In this document: one piece after another, positions 33,667-39,981 of the stretch
How the letters are laid out: each line of letters starts with the position of its first letter
How positions within the stretch are numbered: position 1 is the first letter of the stretch
From: Arthrobacter sp. APC 3897
GTDB lineage: Bacteria; Actinomycetota; Actinomycetes; Actinomycetales; Micrococcaceae
Reading direction: 5' to 3'
NCBI RefSeq assembly: GCF_030407495.1
Contig: NZ_JASDDG010000033.1
Coordinates: 14,084 to 54,064, forward strand
Length of the DNA: 39,981 bases
Made by a program: the position numbers and the translations under genes
Notes under the pieces: generated by a model
Database searches by the model: none
What the model saw: the letters and a program-made list of their open reading frames with translations, nothing else
Told to the model about the DNA's origin: nothing

Positions 33667-34016
33667 AGTTCCCTCTCCCCCGCGCGAAAAAACGGCGCGG
33701 GCAATTGATGCACTAAGGCCGTCAACCGCATTCCGGCGGGCCCGGACGGCACGTGCGCTCGACCAGTTTCCGGAATCGAAAACTGCTGAAGGGCAGCCTG
33801 TCCATCGGGGCAGCAGCGCATACAGCTTCGCAAACTAAGCGGTGAGCGTCGGCTCAAACCGCAGCAGGCAGCTGCTTAGCTGCCCGAAGAATGCGCGGGG
33901 CATCCCCATCCGACGGCATCCCCCAAGACGTCATCGGACTTTTCAAAGCTAGCAGAGTTATTGCGGCAATTAGAATTACTAAGGAGTTTCCGGATTTATT
34001 TCCGGGAATTTCTTTC
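33667..34016. promoter_or_regulatory. Gene-free upstream region of the symporter, with hairpins and an AT-rich patch
   Basis: No gene is supported over these 350 bases. CCCGCGC (33679-33685)/GCGCGGG (33695-33701), with a loop of A residues on the plus strand, lies directly upstream of the symporter ribosome-binding site. Two further hairpins stand side by side: GCGGTGAGC...GCTC-AA-ACCGC (33839-33862) and GGCAGCT (33867-33873)/AGCTGCC (33878-33884). From about 33945 to 34016 the sequence is distinctly AT-rich for this genome (for example TTAGAATTACTAAGG) and contains CCGGA/TCCGG around TTTATT. A promoter probably lies somewhere here, but I cannot fix it. Confidence 0.4.
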
Positions 34017-34865
34017 CTAGGGACGAACGGCGGCGGAGCCGGTGCCCAGCGCCGTAATTTGTTCCAGGACTTCCGGCGCCGTCGTGAATTCGCCGAGCAG
34101 ATTTGGCTTGCCGGTCCCGTGGTAATCGCTGGATCCGGTGACCAGCAGGGAGTTCTCCTGCGCCAGCTTCCGCAGCCAGGCACGTCCTTCCGGCGGGTTG
34201 TCCCGGTGGTCGATCTCCACGCCGAGCAGCCCGGCGTCGATCATTTCGCGGAAAGTGTCCTCGCCCGCCACCCGTCCGCGGGATGATGCCACCGGGTGGG
34301 CAAACACCGGCACACCCCCGGCCGCACGGATCAGCTCAACGGCGCGGGCCGGGTCCGGGGCGTAGTGGGCCACAAAGTAGCGTGAACGCGCCGTCAGAAT
34401 GCCGGAAAATGCAGCTGAACGGTTGGGCACCACCCCGGCGGCCACCAGTGCATCGGCGATGTGCGGGCGCCCGATGGTCGCCCCCGGAGCCACATGCTCC
34501 TGCACCAGATCCCAGTCAATGGGAAAGTCTTCCGCCAGCCGCTGGACCATCAGCTCTGCCCGCGACACCCGTGCCGTCCTTGACCGGGCGATTTCCGCCA
34601 GCAGTTCCGGGTCCGACGGATCATGCAGGTAGGACAGCACATGAACGCTGATGCCCTCGCTGCTCCGGCAGGAGACTTCCATCCCGGGCACCAGGACCAG
34701 GCCCTCCCGCCGGGCAGCCTGCGCTGCCTCGGACCAGCCGGCCGTGGAGTCATGGTCGGTCAGGGCCACCGCATCCAGCCCTGCTTCTTTCGCCGAACGC
34801 ATCACCTCCGCCGGCGGCTGCGTTCCGTCGGAGACTGTGGAGTGCGTGTGCAGGTCGATTCTCAC
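34017..34865 (-). CDS. PHP-domain metal-dependent phosphoesterase
   Basis: A 282-residue phosphoesterase of the PHP family, related to 3',5'-nucleoside bisphosphate phosphatases and YciV-type enzymes. Metal ligands are visible as H6 and H8 (DLHTHSTVSDGT, with D13), LTDHD (D37, H38), E63 (PGMEVSC), H75 and the distal GVEIDHR and TGSSDYHG. It should hydrolyse small phosphate monoesters such as pAp or nucleotide-derived metabolites. I start it at GTG 34865 because family members begin MRIDLHTHS. TACATT ends six bases upstream, and GAGGAG directly abuts the start, too close to act as a standard ribosome-binding site. It diverges from the aminopeptidase. Confidence 0.88.
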   Translation of the reverse strand: MRIDLHTHSTVSDGTQPPAEVMRSAKEAGLDAVALTDHDSTAGWSEAAQAARREGLVLVPGMEVSCRSSEGISVHVLSYLHDPSDPELLAEIARSRTARVSRAELMVQRLAEDFPIDWDLVQEHVAPGATIGRPHIADALVAAGVVPNRSAAFSGILTARSRYFVAHYAPDPARAVELIRAAGGVPVFAHPVASSRGRVAGEDTFREMIDAGLLGVEIDHRDNPPEGRAWLRKLAQENSLLVTGSSDYHGTGKPNLLGEFTTAPEVLEQITALGTGSAAVRP

Positions 34866-34871
34866 CTCCTC

Positions 34872-34877
34872 AATGTA
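34872..34877 (-). promoter_or_regulatory. -10 element (TACATT) of the PHP gene, leaderless spacing
   Basis: TACATT is followed by GAGGAG and then the GTG start at 34865. The six-base spacing places the transcription start at the start codon. Confidence 0.45.
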
Positions 34878-34969
34878 CTTGCTTCGGGCCGTTCCGGACT
34901 GCCGGCTGCCGGCGCGGAGGCTTCCGCGCATGATTGGCCGCCCCGTCCGCACAGTGAGACCATGGAGGG

Positions 34970-36562
34970 GTGACTACTGATGCGAATCCAATGACCACCG
35001 CCGACACGTCGGGTCTCGGGGAGTTGTCCGAAGGACAGCCCTTGGATGACCGCGTGAACAACCGCTCCCAGAAACCGTCCAACGAGGCTTACAAGGCTTT
35101 CATGGCGACAGGATGGGCCGGGGACGACGCCGAGCTTCCCGCCCGCGCAGAAGTTGCCCCCTACGCCGCCAAGCGCCGTCGTGCCCTGTCCGAGCGGTTC
35201 CCGGGCGAGCGTCTCGTCATCCCTGCCGGCCCGCTCAAGGTCCGGTCCAATGACACTGACTACCGGTTCCGCCCGCACTCCGGTTTTGCGCACCTGACCG
35301 GCCTTGGCCTGGACCGGGAACCGGATGCCGTGCTCGTCATGGAGCCGGTTGAGCCGGGAACCGGCGACGACGGCGGCAACCACAACGCCGTCCTCTATTT
35401 CCGTCCGCTGGCCGGCACCGACAGCGAAGAGTTCTACTCCAACGCCCGCTACGGCTCGTTCTGGATCGGCTCACGCCTGGGCCTGGAACAGGTCAGCGCC
35501 CTGCTGGACCTGCCCACCCGCCACCTGGACGAGGCCGAAACGGCCATTACCTCCAACGTGGGCGATCCGCAGTTCGGCGGAATCTCCGTCCGGCTGCTGC
35601 GCAAGGTCGATGAGATGGTGGATGCACTGGTGGACACCGTCCGCTACAACACCGCCATGGACCCGGAGAACGTTGACCTCAGCGCCCTTGACGCCCTGGA
35701 CGGCGAGCTCACCGAAGCCCTGTCCGAACTGCGCCTCATCAAGGACGCATGGGAAGTGAAGCAGATGGAAGCCGCCGTTGCAGCGACCGTCAACGGCTTC
35801 ACCGAGGTCATCAAGGCACTCCCCCGCGCCATTTCCCACCCCCGCGGCGAACGGGTGGTGGAGGGTGCATTCTTCGCCCGTGCCCGTGAAGAGGGCAACG
35901 ACCTCGGTTATGACACCATTGCCGCGGCCGGCAACAACGCCACCGTCCTGCACTGGATCCGCAACAACGGCACCGTCAATGCCGGTGAGCTTTTGCTTCT
36001 CGACGCCGGAGTGGAAGCTGACAGCCTCTACACCGCCGACATCACGCGTACCGTTCCGGTCAACGGCACCTACTCCGAGGTGCAGCGCAAGATCTACCAG
36101 GCCGTTCTCGATGCCGCTGACGCCGGCTTTGCCGCCGCCAAGCCCGGAGCCAGGTTCCGCGACGTCCATGAGGCCGCCGTGAAGGTTCTGGCCGAACGGC
36201 TCTCCGACTGGGGCCTGCTGCCGGTATCCCTGGAGGAAGCCCTCTCGGACAACGGCCAGCAGCACCGCCGGTGGATGCCGCACGGCACCAGCCACCACCT
36301 TGGTCTCGATGTCCATGACTGCGCCCAGGCCCGCAAGGAGCTGTACCTGGACGGCATTATCACCGAGGGCATGGTGTTCACCATCGAACCGGGCCTGTAC
36401 TTCAAGAACGAGGACCTTTCCGTTCCCGAGGAATACCGGGGCATCGGCGTGCGTATTGAGGATGACATCCTCATCACCGCCGACGGTCCGGTGAACCTCA
36501 GCGCCGCACTGCCGCGCAATCCGGAAGATGTTGAAGACTGGATGGCCGGACTCGCCGAGTAA
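34970..36562 (+). CDS. pepP: Xaa-Pro aminopeptidase (aminopeptidase P)
   Basis: A 530-residue cytoplasmic metallopeptidase that removes the first residue from peptides with proline second. An N-terminal creatinase-like domain (FRPHSGFAHLTGL...) precedes the pita-bread catalytic domain. The dinuclear metal ligands are D345 and D357 (LLDAGVEADSLYTADITR), the His of HGTSHH (438-443), E473 (TIEPGLYF) and E497 (VRIEDD). Compared with E. coli PepP (about 440 residues) it has extra N-terminal residues, as usual in actinobacteria. GTG 34970 directly follows GGAGGG; ATG 34991 is an alternative start. A very strong hairpin terminator follows. Confidence 0.93.
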   Translation: MTTDANPMTTADTSGLGELSEGQPLDDRVNNRSQKPSNEAYKAFMATGWAGDDAELPARAEVAPYAAKRRRALSERFPGERLVIPAGPLKVRSNDTDYRFRPHSGFAHLTGLGLDREPDAVLVMEPVEPGTGDDGGNHNAVLYFRPLAGTDSEEFYSNARYGSFWIGSRLGLEQVSALLDLPTRHLDEAETAITSNVGDPQFGGISVRLLRKVDEMVDALVDTVRYNTAMDPENVDLSALDALDGELTEALSELRLIKDAWEVKQMEAAVAATVNGFTEVIKALPRAISHPRGERVVEGAFFARAREEGNDLGYDTIAAAGNNATVLHWIRNNGTVNAGELLLLDAGVEADSLYTADITRTVPVNGTYSEVQRKIYQAVLDAADAGFAAAKPGARFRDVHEAAVKVLAERLSDWGLLPVSLEEALSDNGQQHRRWMPHGTSHHLGLDVHDCAQARKELYLDGIITEGMVFTIEPGLYFKNEDLSVPEEYRGIGVRIEDDILITADGPVNLSAALPRNPEDVEDWMAGLAE

Positions 36563-36587
36563 CTGACGCTTTCCCGACGGGAGGCCG

Positions 36588-36630
36588 AACAGCAGAGGCT
36601 CCGCACCGTGGGTGCGGAGCCTCTGCTGTT
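36588..36630. terminator. Bidirectional terminator with a 20-base perfect stem
   Basis: AACAGCAGAGGCTCCGCACC (36588-36607) is perfectly complementary to the 20 bases at 36611-36630, with a three-base GTG loop. The stem ends in AA/TT, and T-containing sequence follows on the plus strand. It lies between two convergent genes and is the longest perfect hairpin I see in the window. Confidence 0.88.
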
Positions 36631-36656
36631 AAGTCTTGTTCCGGCTGGCTTGGCCT

Positions 36657-37559
36657 TTAGTCCTGCTGGCGGGGGGCCCCGCCTTCACCGTCGCCGTGAT
36701 CCTTTGCATCACCGCCGGGAGCCGCGGCCGGCGGGGCCGGAGCCGGGGCGGCGGGAAGCCGGACGCCGTACTTCGGCCGGCCGTCCGGAAGATCCGGGAA
36801 CTGTCCCCGGGGGACGGTTCCCGCGGGGGCCTGCTCCCTGGCCGGCGCCTGGCCGTCCTGCCCGGCGTGCGCAGGCTGGCCTGGCTGGTTCGGCTGGCCG
36901 CCCGTTGCCGCCCCGTACGGGTTGGCCCATCCGGCCGGCCGCTCCGGAGCCGTTCCCGGCCCGGCCTGCGGCGGCCCCTGCTGCCCATGGGGATACTGCT
37001 GTCCCTGGGGGCCCTGGGGACCGGTGTACGGCGGACGGTACTGAGGGGGCTGCGGGTGACCGTGCTGGCCGAGCATCGGCAGCTGCTGCAGCAGGCGGCG
37101 GGCGTCATTGGCTGCCTGCGGCGCCACAATCACGTCATAGCTGGTGGCGATGACCTGGCTCGTGGAGGTGAAGTCCCGCCGGCCCCGCTGGAGAGCGTAG
37201 GCGAGCACACCGAACAACAGCCAGAACACTGCGCCAAGAGCCATGGACGGAATCAGGGAAACGTAGCTCTCGCCCCCGGCAAAAAGCATCAGCGCCAGTC
37301 CAACAAACAAGCCGAACCAGGCACCGGTGGCCATCGAAGACAGTGCGACCCTGGGGTAGGACAGCCTTCCGGTCACGCGTTCCACCGACTTCAGTTCGCT
37401 GCCGATAATGGAGACCATCTGCACCGGAAACTTGCTGTCTGCCAGATAATCCACCGCCTTTTGCGCGTCCAGGTAGGCGGTGTAGCGGCCCACCGTTTCA
37501 CCCTGGGGCAGGGCACGGCCTTCATCACGTGGCGGCTTTGAACCGAAAAGGTTAGACAT
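36657..37559 (-). CDS. Membrane protein with GSP17M-like domain and Pro/Gln-rich tail
   Basis: A 300-residue protein. The N-terminal part (VGRYTAYLDAQKAVDYLAD..., VSIIGSELKSVERVTGRLSY) resembles the general stress protein 17M/YflT domain. Two membrane segments follow (about residues 75-97 and 104-128 from the chosen start). The C-terminal 130 residues are rich in Pro, Gln, Gly and Ala (PQGPQGQQYPHGQQGPP) and surely disordered. I start at ATG 37559 (MSNLFG). A GTG at 37577 in the same frame has the better-spaced AGGAG and would add six residues. In M. tuberculosis a similar protein (Rv1233c, from memory) also sits beside the MgtE-N gene. Function is unknown. Confidence 0.78.
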   Translation of the reverse strand: MSNLFGSKPPRDEGRALPQGETVGRYTAYLDAQKAVDYLADSKFPVQMVSIIGSELKSVERVTGRLSYPRVALSSMATGAWFGLFVGLALMLFAGGESYVSLIPSMALGAVFWLLFGVLAYALQRGRRDFTSTSQVIATSYDVIVAPQAANDARRLLQQLPMLGQHGHPQPPQYRPPYTGPQGPQGQQYPHGQQGPPQAGPGTAPERPAGWANPYGAATGGQPNQPGQPAHAGQDGQAPAREQAPAGTVPRGQFPDLPDGRPKYGVRLPAAPAPAPPAAAPGGDAKDHGDGEGGAPRQQD

Positions 37560-37707
37560 CCCTCCATTCTGTCCCACTTACCGCTCCTATGGTGGCTGTA
37601 TCGCTCGAAGTGAACTTCCAAGCGGCGGCAGCTCGGCCGGGTGCGGGTTCCTCCGCCTCCGGCGCTGCGCCGGAGCCGCCGATACGGCGGAAGCGCCGGG
37701 CACCCCG

Positions 37708-37713
37708 TAGCCT
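37708..37713 (+). promoter_or_regulatory. -10 element (TAGCCT) of the PRC/MgtE-N gene, leaderless spacing
   Basis: TAGCCT is followed by AAGAAT and then GTG 37720. No ribosome-binding site is present in the 20 bases upstream. Confidence 0.45.
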
Positions 37714-37719
37714 AAGAAT

Positions 37720-39006
37720 GTGAGCAAAAATCCTACCCGCGTCTTCATCGCACGACTGCTCGGCCTCGACGTGTTTGATCCCCTGGGTGACCGTCTGGGC
37801 CGCCTTCGTGACGCCGTGGTACTGGACCGGGGACCGGGACGTCCCCCGCAGGCCGTAGGCATTGTGGTGGAGGTGCCGGGTAAGAAGCGCGTCTTCGTTC
37901 CGCTGACCCGCATCACCTCCATGGATCCAAGCCAGATCATCTGCACCGGCCTGGTCAACCTGCGCCGTTTCGAGCAGCGCGGTGCGGAGATGCTGGTGGT
38001 GGGGGAACTTTTCGACCGCAAGGTCACGCTGCGTGACGGAAGCGGCGACGCCACCATCGAGGACATTGCCATTGAACAGAACCGTGCCGGTGACTGGCAC
38101 GTGTCCAATCTCTTTGTCCGGCGCACCGGATCCGAATCACGGCTGCGCCCCCTGCGCCGGCGCGGTGAGCAGATGATCGTGGATTGGAAGGACATCATCC
38201 ACTGGGATACCTCGGGGCCGCAGGCCGCAACGTCCTTTGTGGCCCAGAACGATGACCTCAAAGCTGCTGACTTCGCCGACGCGCTGCATGAGATGAGCGG
38301 CAAGCGGCGCATCGAGGTGGCCAGCGAGCTGCAGGACGAACGCCTCGCCGACGTGCTGCAGGAGCTGCCCGACGATGACCAGGTCCAGATCCTGCAGTCC
38401 CTGGATGTGGAACGCGCCGCGGACGTCCTGGAAGAGATGGACCCCGACGACGCCGCTGACCTGCTCAACGAGCTCCCCGAAGATCAGAAGGAAGAACTCC
38501 TGCAGCTGATGGAGCCCGAGGACGCCCGCGACGTCCGGCGCCTGCTGACCTATGAGGAGGACACCGCCGGGTCGCTGATGACGCCGGTTCCGGTCATCCT
38601 CCCGCCCGAGGCCACGGTGGCCGAGGCCCTGGCCCATGTCCGCCGGGAAGAGCTCACCCCTGCCTTGGCGTCCTCGATCTATGTCTGCCGTCCGCCGCTG
38701 GAGACGCCCACCGGCCGGTACCTCGGCGTGGTGCACATCCAGGCGCTGCTGCGCTCGGCGCCCCCGGAGGCACTGGGCAATATCCTTGATACAGATTTGG
38801 AACCCGTCCGGGACTACGCGAGCATCAGCGAAGTCTCCCGGATGCTGGCCAGCTACAACTTGAACTCGCTGCCGGTCATCAACGACACCGGACGCCTTGT
38901 GGGCGCGGTGACGGTGGACGACGTACTCGACCACCTGCTGCCCGATGACTGGCGCATTTCCGATGAAACCGGCCCCATAACGCAGCAGGGAAGGACAAAT
39001 GGCTGA
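37720..39006 (+). CDS. PRC-barrel, MgtE N-terminal and CBS-domain protein without a membrane channel
   Basis: A 428-residue soluble protein. Two PRC-barrel-like repeats occupy about residues 1-75 and 85-160. An MgtE_N superhelical domain follows (about 165-265) with repeated acidic helices (LADVLQELPDDDQ, AADVLEEMDPDDAADLLNELPED). A CBS pair (about 270-415, SLMTPVPVILPPEATVAEAL ... LPVINDTGRLVGAVTVDDVLDHLL) completes it. In MgtE these domains are the magnesium sensor that gates a five-helix channel; no such channel follows here. The next gene overlaps by eight bases and encodes a two-helix DUF1003 protein. The same order exists in mycobacteria (Rv1232c-Rv1231c, from memory). A sensor role for divalent metal or nucleotide is inferred. 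Confidence 0.88.
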   Translation: MSKNPTRVFIARLLGLDVFDPLGDRLGRLRDAVVLDRGPGRPPQAVGIVVEVPGKKRVFVPLTRITSMDPSQIICTGLVNLRRFEQRGAEMLVVGELFDRKVTLRDGSGDATIEDIAIEQNRAGDWHVSNLFVRRTGSESRLRPLRRRGEQMIVDWKDIIHWDTSGPQAATSFVAQNDDLKAADFADALHEMSGKRRIEVASELQDERLADVLQELPDDDQVQILQSLDVERAADVLEEMDPDDAADLLNELPEDQKEELLQLMEPEDARDVRRLLTYEEDTAGSLMTPVPVILPPEATVAEALAHVRREELTPALASSIYVCRPPLETPTGRYLGVVHIQALLRSAPPEALGNILDTDLEPVRDYASISEVSRMLASYNLNSLPVINDTGRLVGAVTVDDVLDHLLPDDWRISDETGPITQQGRTNG

Positions 39007-39616
39007 AAAGGTCAAGTCAACAACTACCGGTCTCGACACTCCCCGCACTGCGCGAACCCGGTGGCTGCCGCGGCTCGCCCCCAACCCGGACGCTTTCGGG
39101 CATGCCACGGAGAATTTTGCCCGCTTTATGGGCACCCCGCAGTTCCTCGTCTATATGACGGTGTTCTGCGCCGTGTGGCTCATTTGGAATACCTGGGGTC
39201 CCGAGTCCGCCAGGTTCGACAGCGCTGCGCTGGGCTTCACCGTCCTGACCCTGATGCTCTCGCTGCAGGCTTCCTACGCCGCTCCGCTGCTGCTGCTGGC
39301 CCAGAACCGGCAGGATGACCGGGACCGTGTCTCGGTCCGGCAGGACCGTGAACGGGCCGAACGCAACCTGATGGACACGGAATACCTGACCCGGGAAATT
39401 GCCGAGCTGCGGATTGCCCTGCGGGAAGTCGCCACCCGCGACTATGTTCGGTCCGAGCTCCGCAGCCTGCTCGAGGAACTGCTCGAAGCCAACGGCGGCG
39501 AATCAGCCGAGGACGCTCCAGCGAAGCGCAGCCAGCGCCGTCGGCCCGATTCCTCAGGGTCCTCTGCGGCCACCGAAAGCATGCCCAAGCTTAATCCCGG
39601 CGGGAGGGAAATCTAA
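38999..39616 (+). CDS. DUF1003 membrane protein
   Basis: A 205-residue protein with two membrane helices (about 48-66, FLVYMTVFCAVWLIWNT; about 78-101, FTVLTLMLSLQASYAAPLLLLA). Next come the conserved NRQDDRDRVSVRQDRERAERN motif region, a predicted coiled coil (EIAELRIALREVATRDYVRSELRSLLEELLE in part) and a charged tail. The start lies eight bases inside the MgtE-N gene, so translation is coupled. The two products may form one complex, with this protein as membrane anchor or channel. Biochemical function of DUF1003 is unknown. Confidence 0.88.
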   Translation: MAEKVKSTTTGLDTPRTARTRWLPRLAPNPDAFGHATENFARFMGTPQFLVYMTVFCAVWLIWNTWGPESARFDSAALGFTVLTLMLSLQASYAAPLLLLAQNRQDDRDRVSVRQDRERAERNLMDTEYLTREIAELRIALREVATRDYVRSELRSLLEELLEANGGESAEDAPAKRSQRRRPDSSGSSAATESMPKLNPGGREI

Positions 39617-39619
39617 CCA

Positions 39620-39981
39620 GTGGAACCCCTGCAACACCCGGCCGAGCGTGCCCTCGCCGCGCTTGACGCTGTCCAGGACCCGGAGCTCCGGCGCCCCATC
39701 ACTGAGCTCGGCATGGTCAGCGGCGTTTCCGTTGACGACGACGGCGTCGCCTCCGTGGGCGTGCTGCTCACCATCTCCGGATGCCCCCTGCACGAAACCA
39801 TTACCGCGGATGTTGAACGCGTCGTCGGCAGCATTGACGGCATCACGGGAGTCCGCGTGGACCTGGGCGTCATGACCGCGGAACAGCGCACGGCACTCAA
39901 GGAAAAACTGCGCGGTCCCGGCGGAGCCAAGGACATTCCCTTCAACCGGCCCGGTTCCCTGACCCGCGTGTACGCGGTCGC
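39620..39981 (+). CDS. Mrp/ApbC-family iron-sulfur carrier ATPase, N-terminal part (runs off window)
   Basis: The frame opens at GTG 39620, three bases after the DUF1003 stop, with GGGAGGG upstream, and stays open to the last base (120 residues). The visible part is the MIP18/DUF59-type domain: ALAALDAVQDPELRRPITELGMV, VLLTISGCPLHETI with the conserved cysteine, and VDLGVMTAEQRTALKEKLRG. In Mrp proteins this domain precedes a P-loop ATPase that would lie beyond the window. Gene order with MgtE-N and DUF1003 supports the call (mrp is Rv1229c in M. tuberculosis). The expected role is assembly or transfer of iron-sulfur clusters. Confidence 0.85.
   Translation, partial: MEPLQHPAERALAALDAVQDPELRRPITELGMVSGVSVDDDGVASVGVLLTISGCPLHETITADVERVVGSIDGITGVRVDLGVMTAEQRTALKEKLRGPGGAKDIPFNRPGSLTRVYAV

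Noticed and set aside
3-39981. Mobile elements, prophage, CRISPR arrays, rRNA or tRNA genes
   Set aside because: I looked for transposase or integrase motifs, regularly spaced repeats, attachment-like flanking repeats and tRNA cloverleaf signals and saw none. A tRNAscan or repeat-finder run would settle the point.

Overview
This window comes from the chromosome of a high-GC actinobacterium, most likely a member of the Micrococcaceae close to Arthrobacter. The evidence is an AdnAB helicase-nuclease instead of RecBCD or AddAB, the coproporphyrin-dependent heme pathway, a MoeZ-type sulfur-carrier activator, a DUF3107 gene, GC-rich codon use and frequent GTG starts. It reads as core genome. I see no insertion sequence, prophage, CRISPR array, rRNA or tRNA.

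Layout. (1) 1-494: alanine-rich tail of a truncated gene, then a terminator. (2) 660-2863: a self-contained GntR (YtrA-like)/ABC ATPase/permease operon with a clear promoter and a dyad operator over its -10. (3) 2876-10118, minus strand: atl-adnB-adnA, each junction a 4-base ATGA overlap, divergent from a DEDDh exonuclease (10191-10874). (4) 10875-14030: metN-metI-metQ methionine importer behind a 284-base leader able to fold. (5) 14046-24358: nine heme genes, hemE-cgoX-hemQ-hemH-hemC-hemD-hemB-hemL on the minus strand and hemA divergent on the plus strand. Together they run from glutamyl-tRNA to heme b by the coproporphyrin route. (6) 24416-30815: moeZ, tetR, DUF3107, a small membrane protein, an SGNH hydrolase, a ferritin-like protein and a DEAD-box RNA helicase. 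As I recall it, this order matches Mycobacterium tuberculosis around Rv3206c-Rv3211, and atl-adnBA matches Rv3204-Rv3201c, so the met and hem blocks lie between two halves of one old neighbourhood. (7) 30835-31740: an apparently solitary beta-class DNA adenine methyltransferase. (8) 31826-34016: a DUR3-like sodium:solute symporter followed by a 43-residue single-pass protein that is probably its small subunit, preceded by a 350-base gene-free region. (9) 34017-36630: a PHP phosphoesterase divergent from an Xaa-Pro aminopeptidase. (10) 36657-39981: a GSP17M-like membrane protein, a soluble PRC/MgtE-N/CBS protein, a DUF1003 membrane protein and the start of an Mrp-family ATPase.

No wholly novel system stands out. 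The points most worth a second look are: the translationally coupled atl-adnB-adnA unit; a recurring TAnnnT-(6 to 9 nt)-start-codon layout suggesting that seven genes have leaderless or near-leaderless mRNAs; the dyads and CAGGT repeats between hemE and hemA; the unannotated 43-residue transporter partner; the structured leaders of metN, the DEAD-box helicase and the symporter; and a loss of one expected cysteine in the AdnB nuclease domain.
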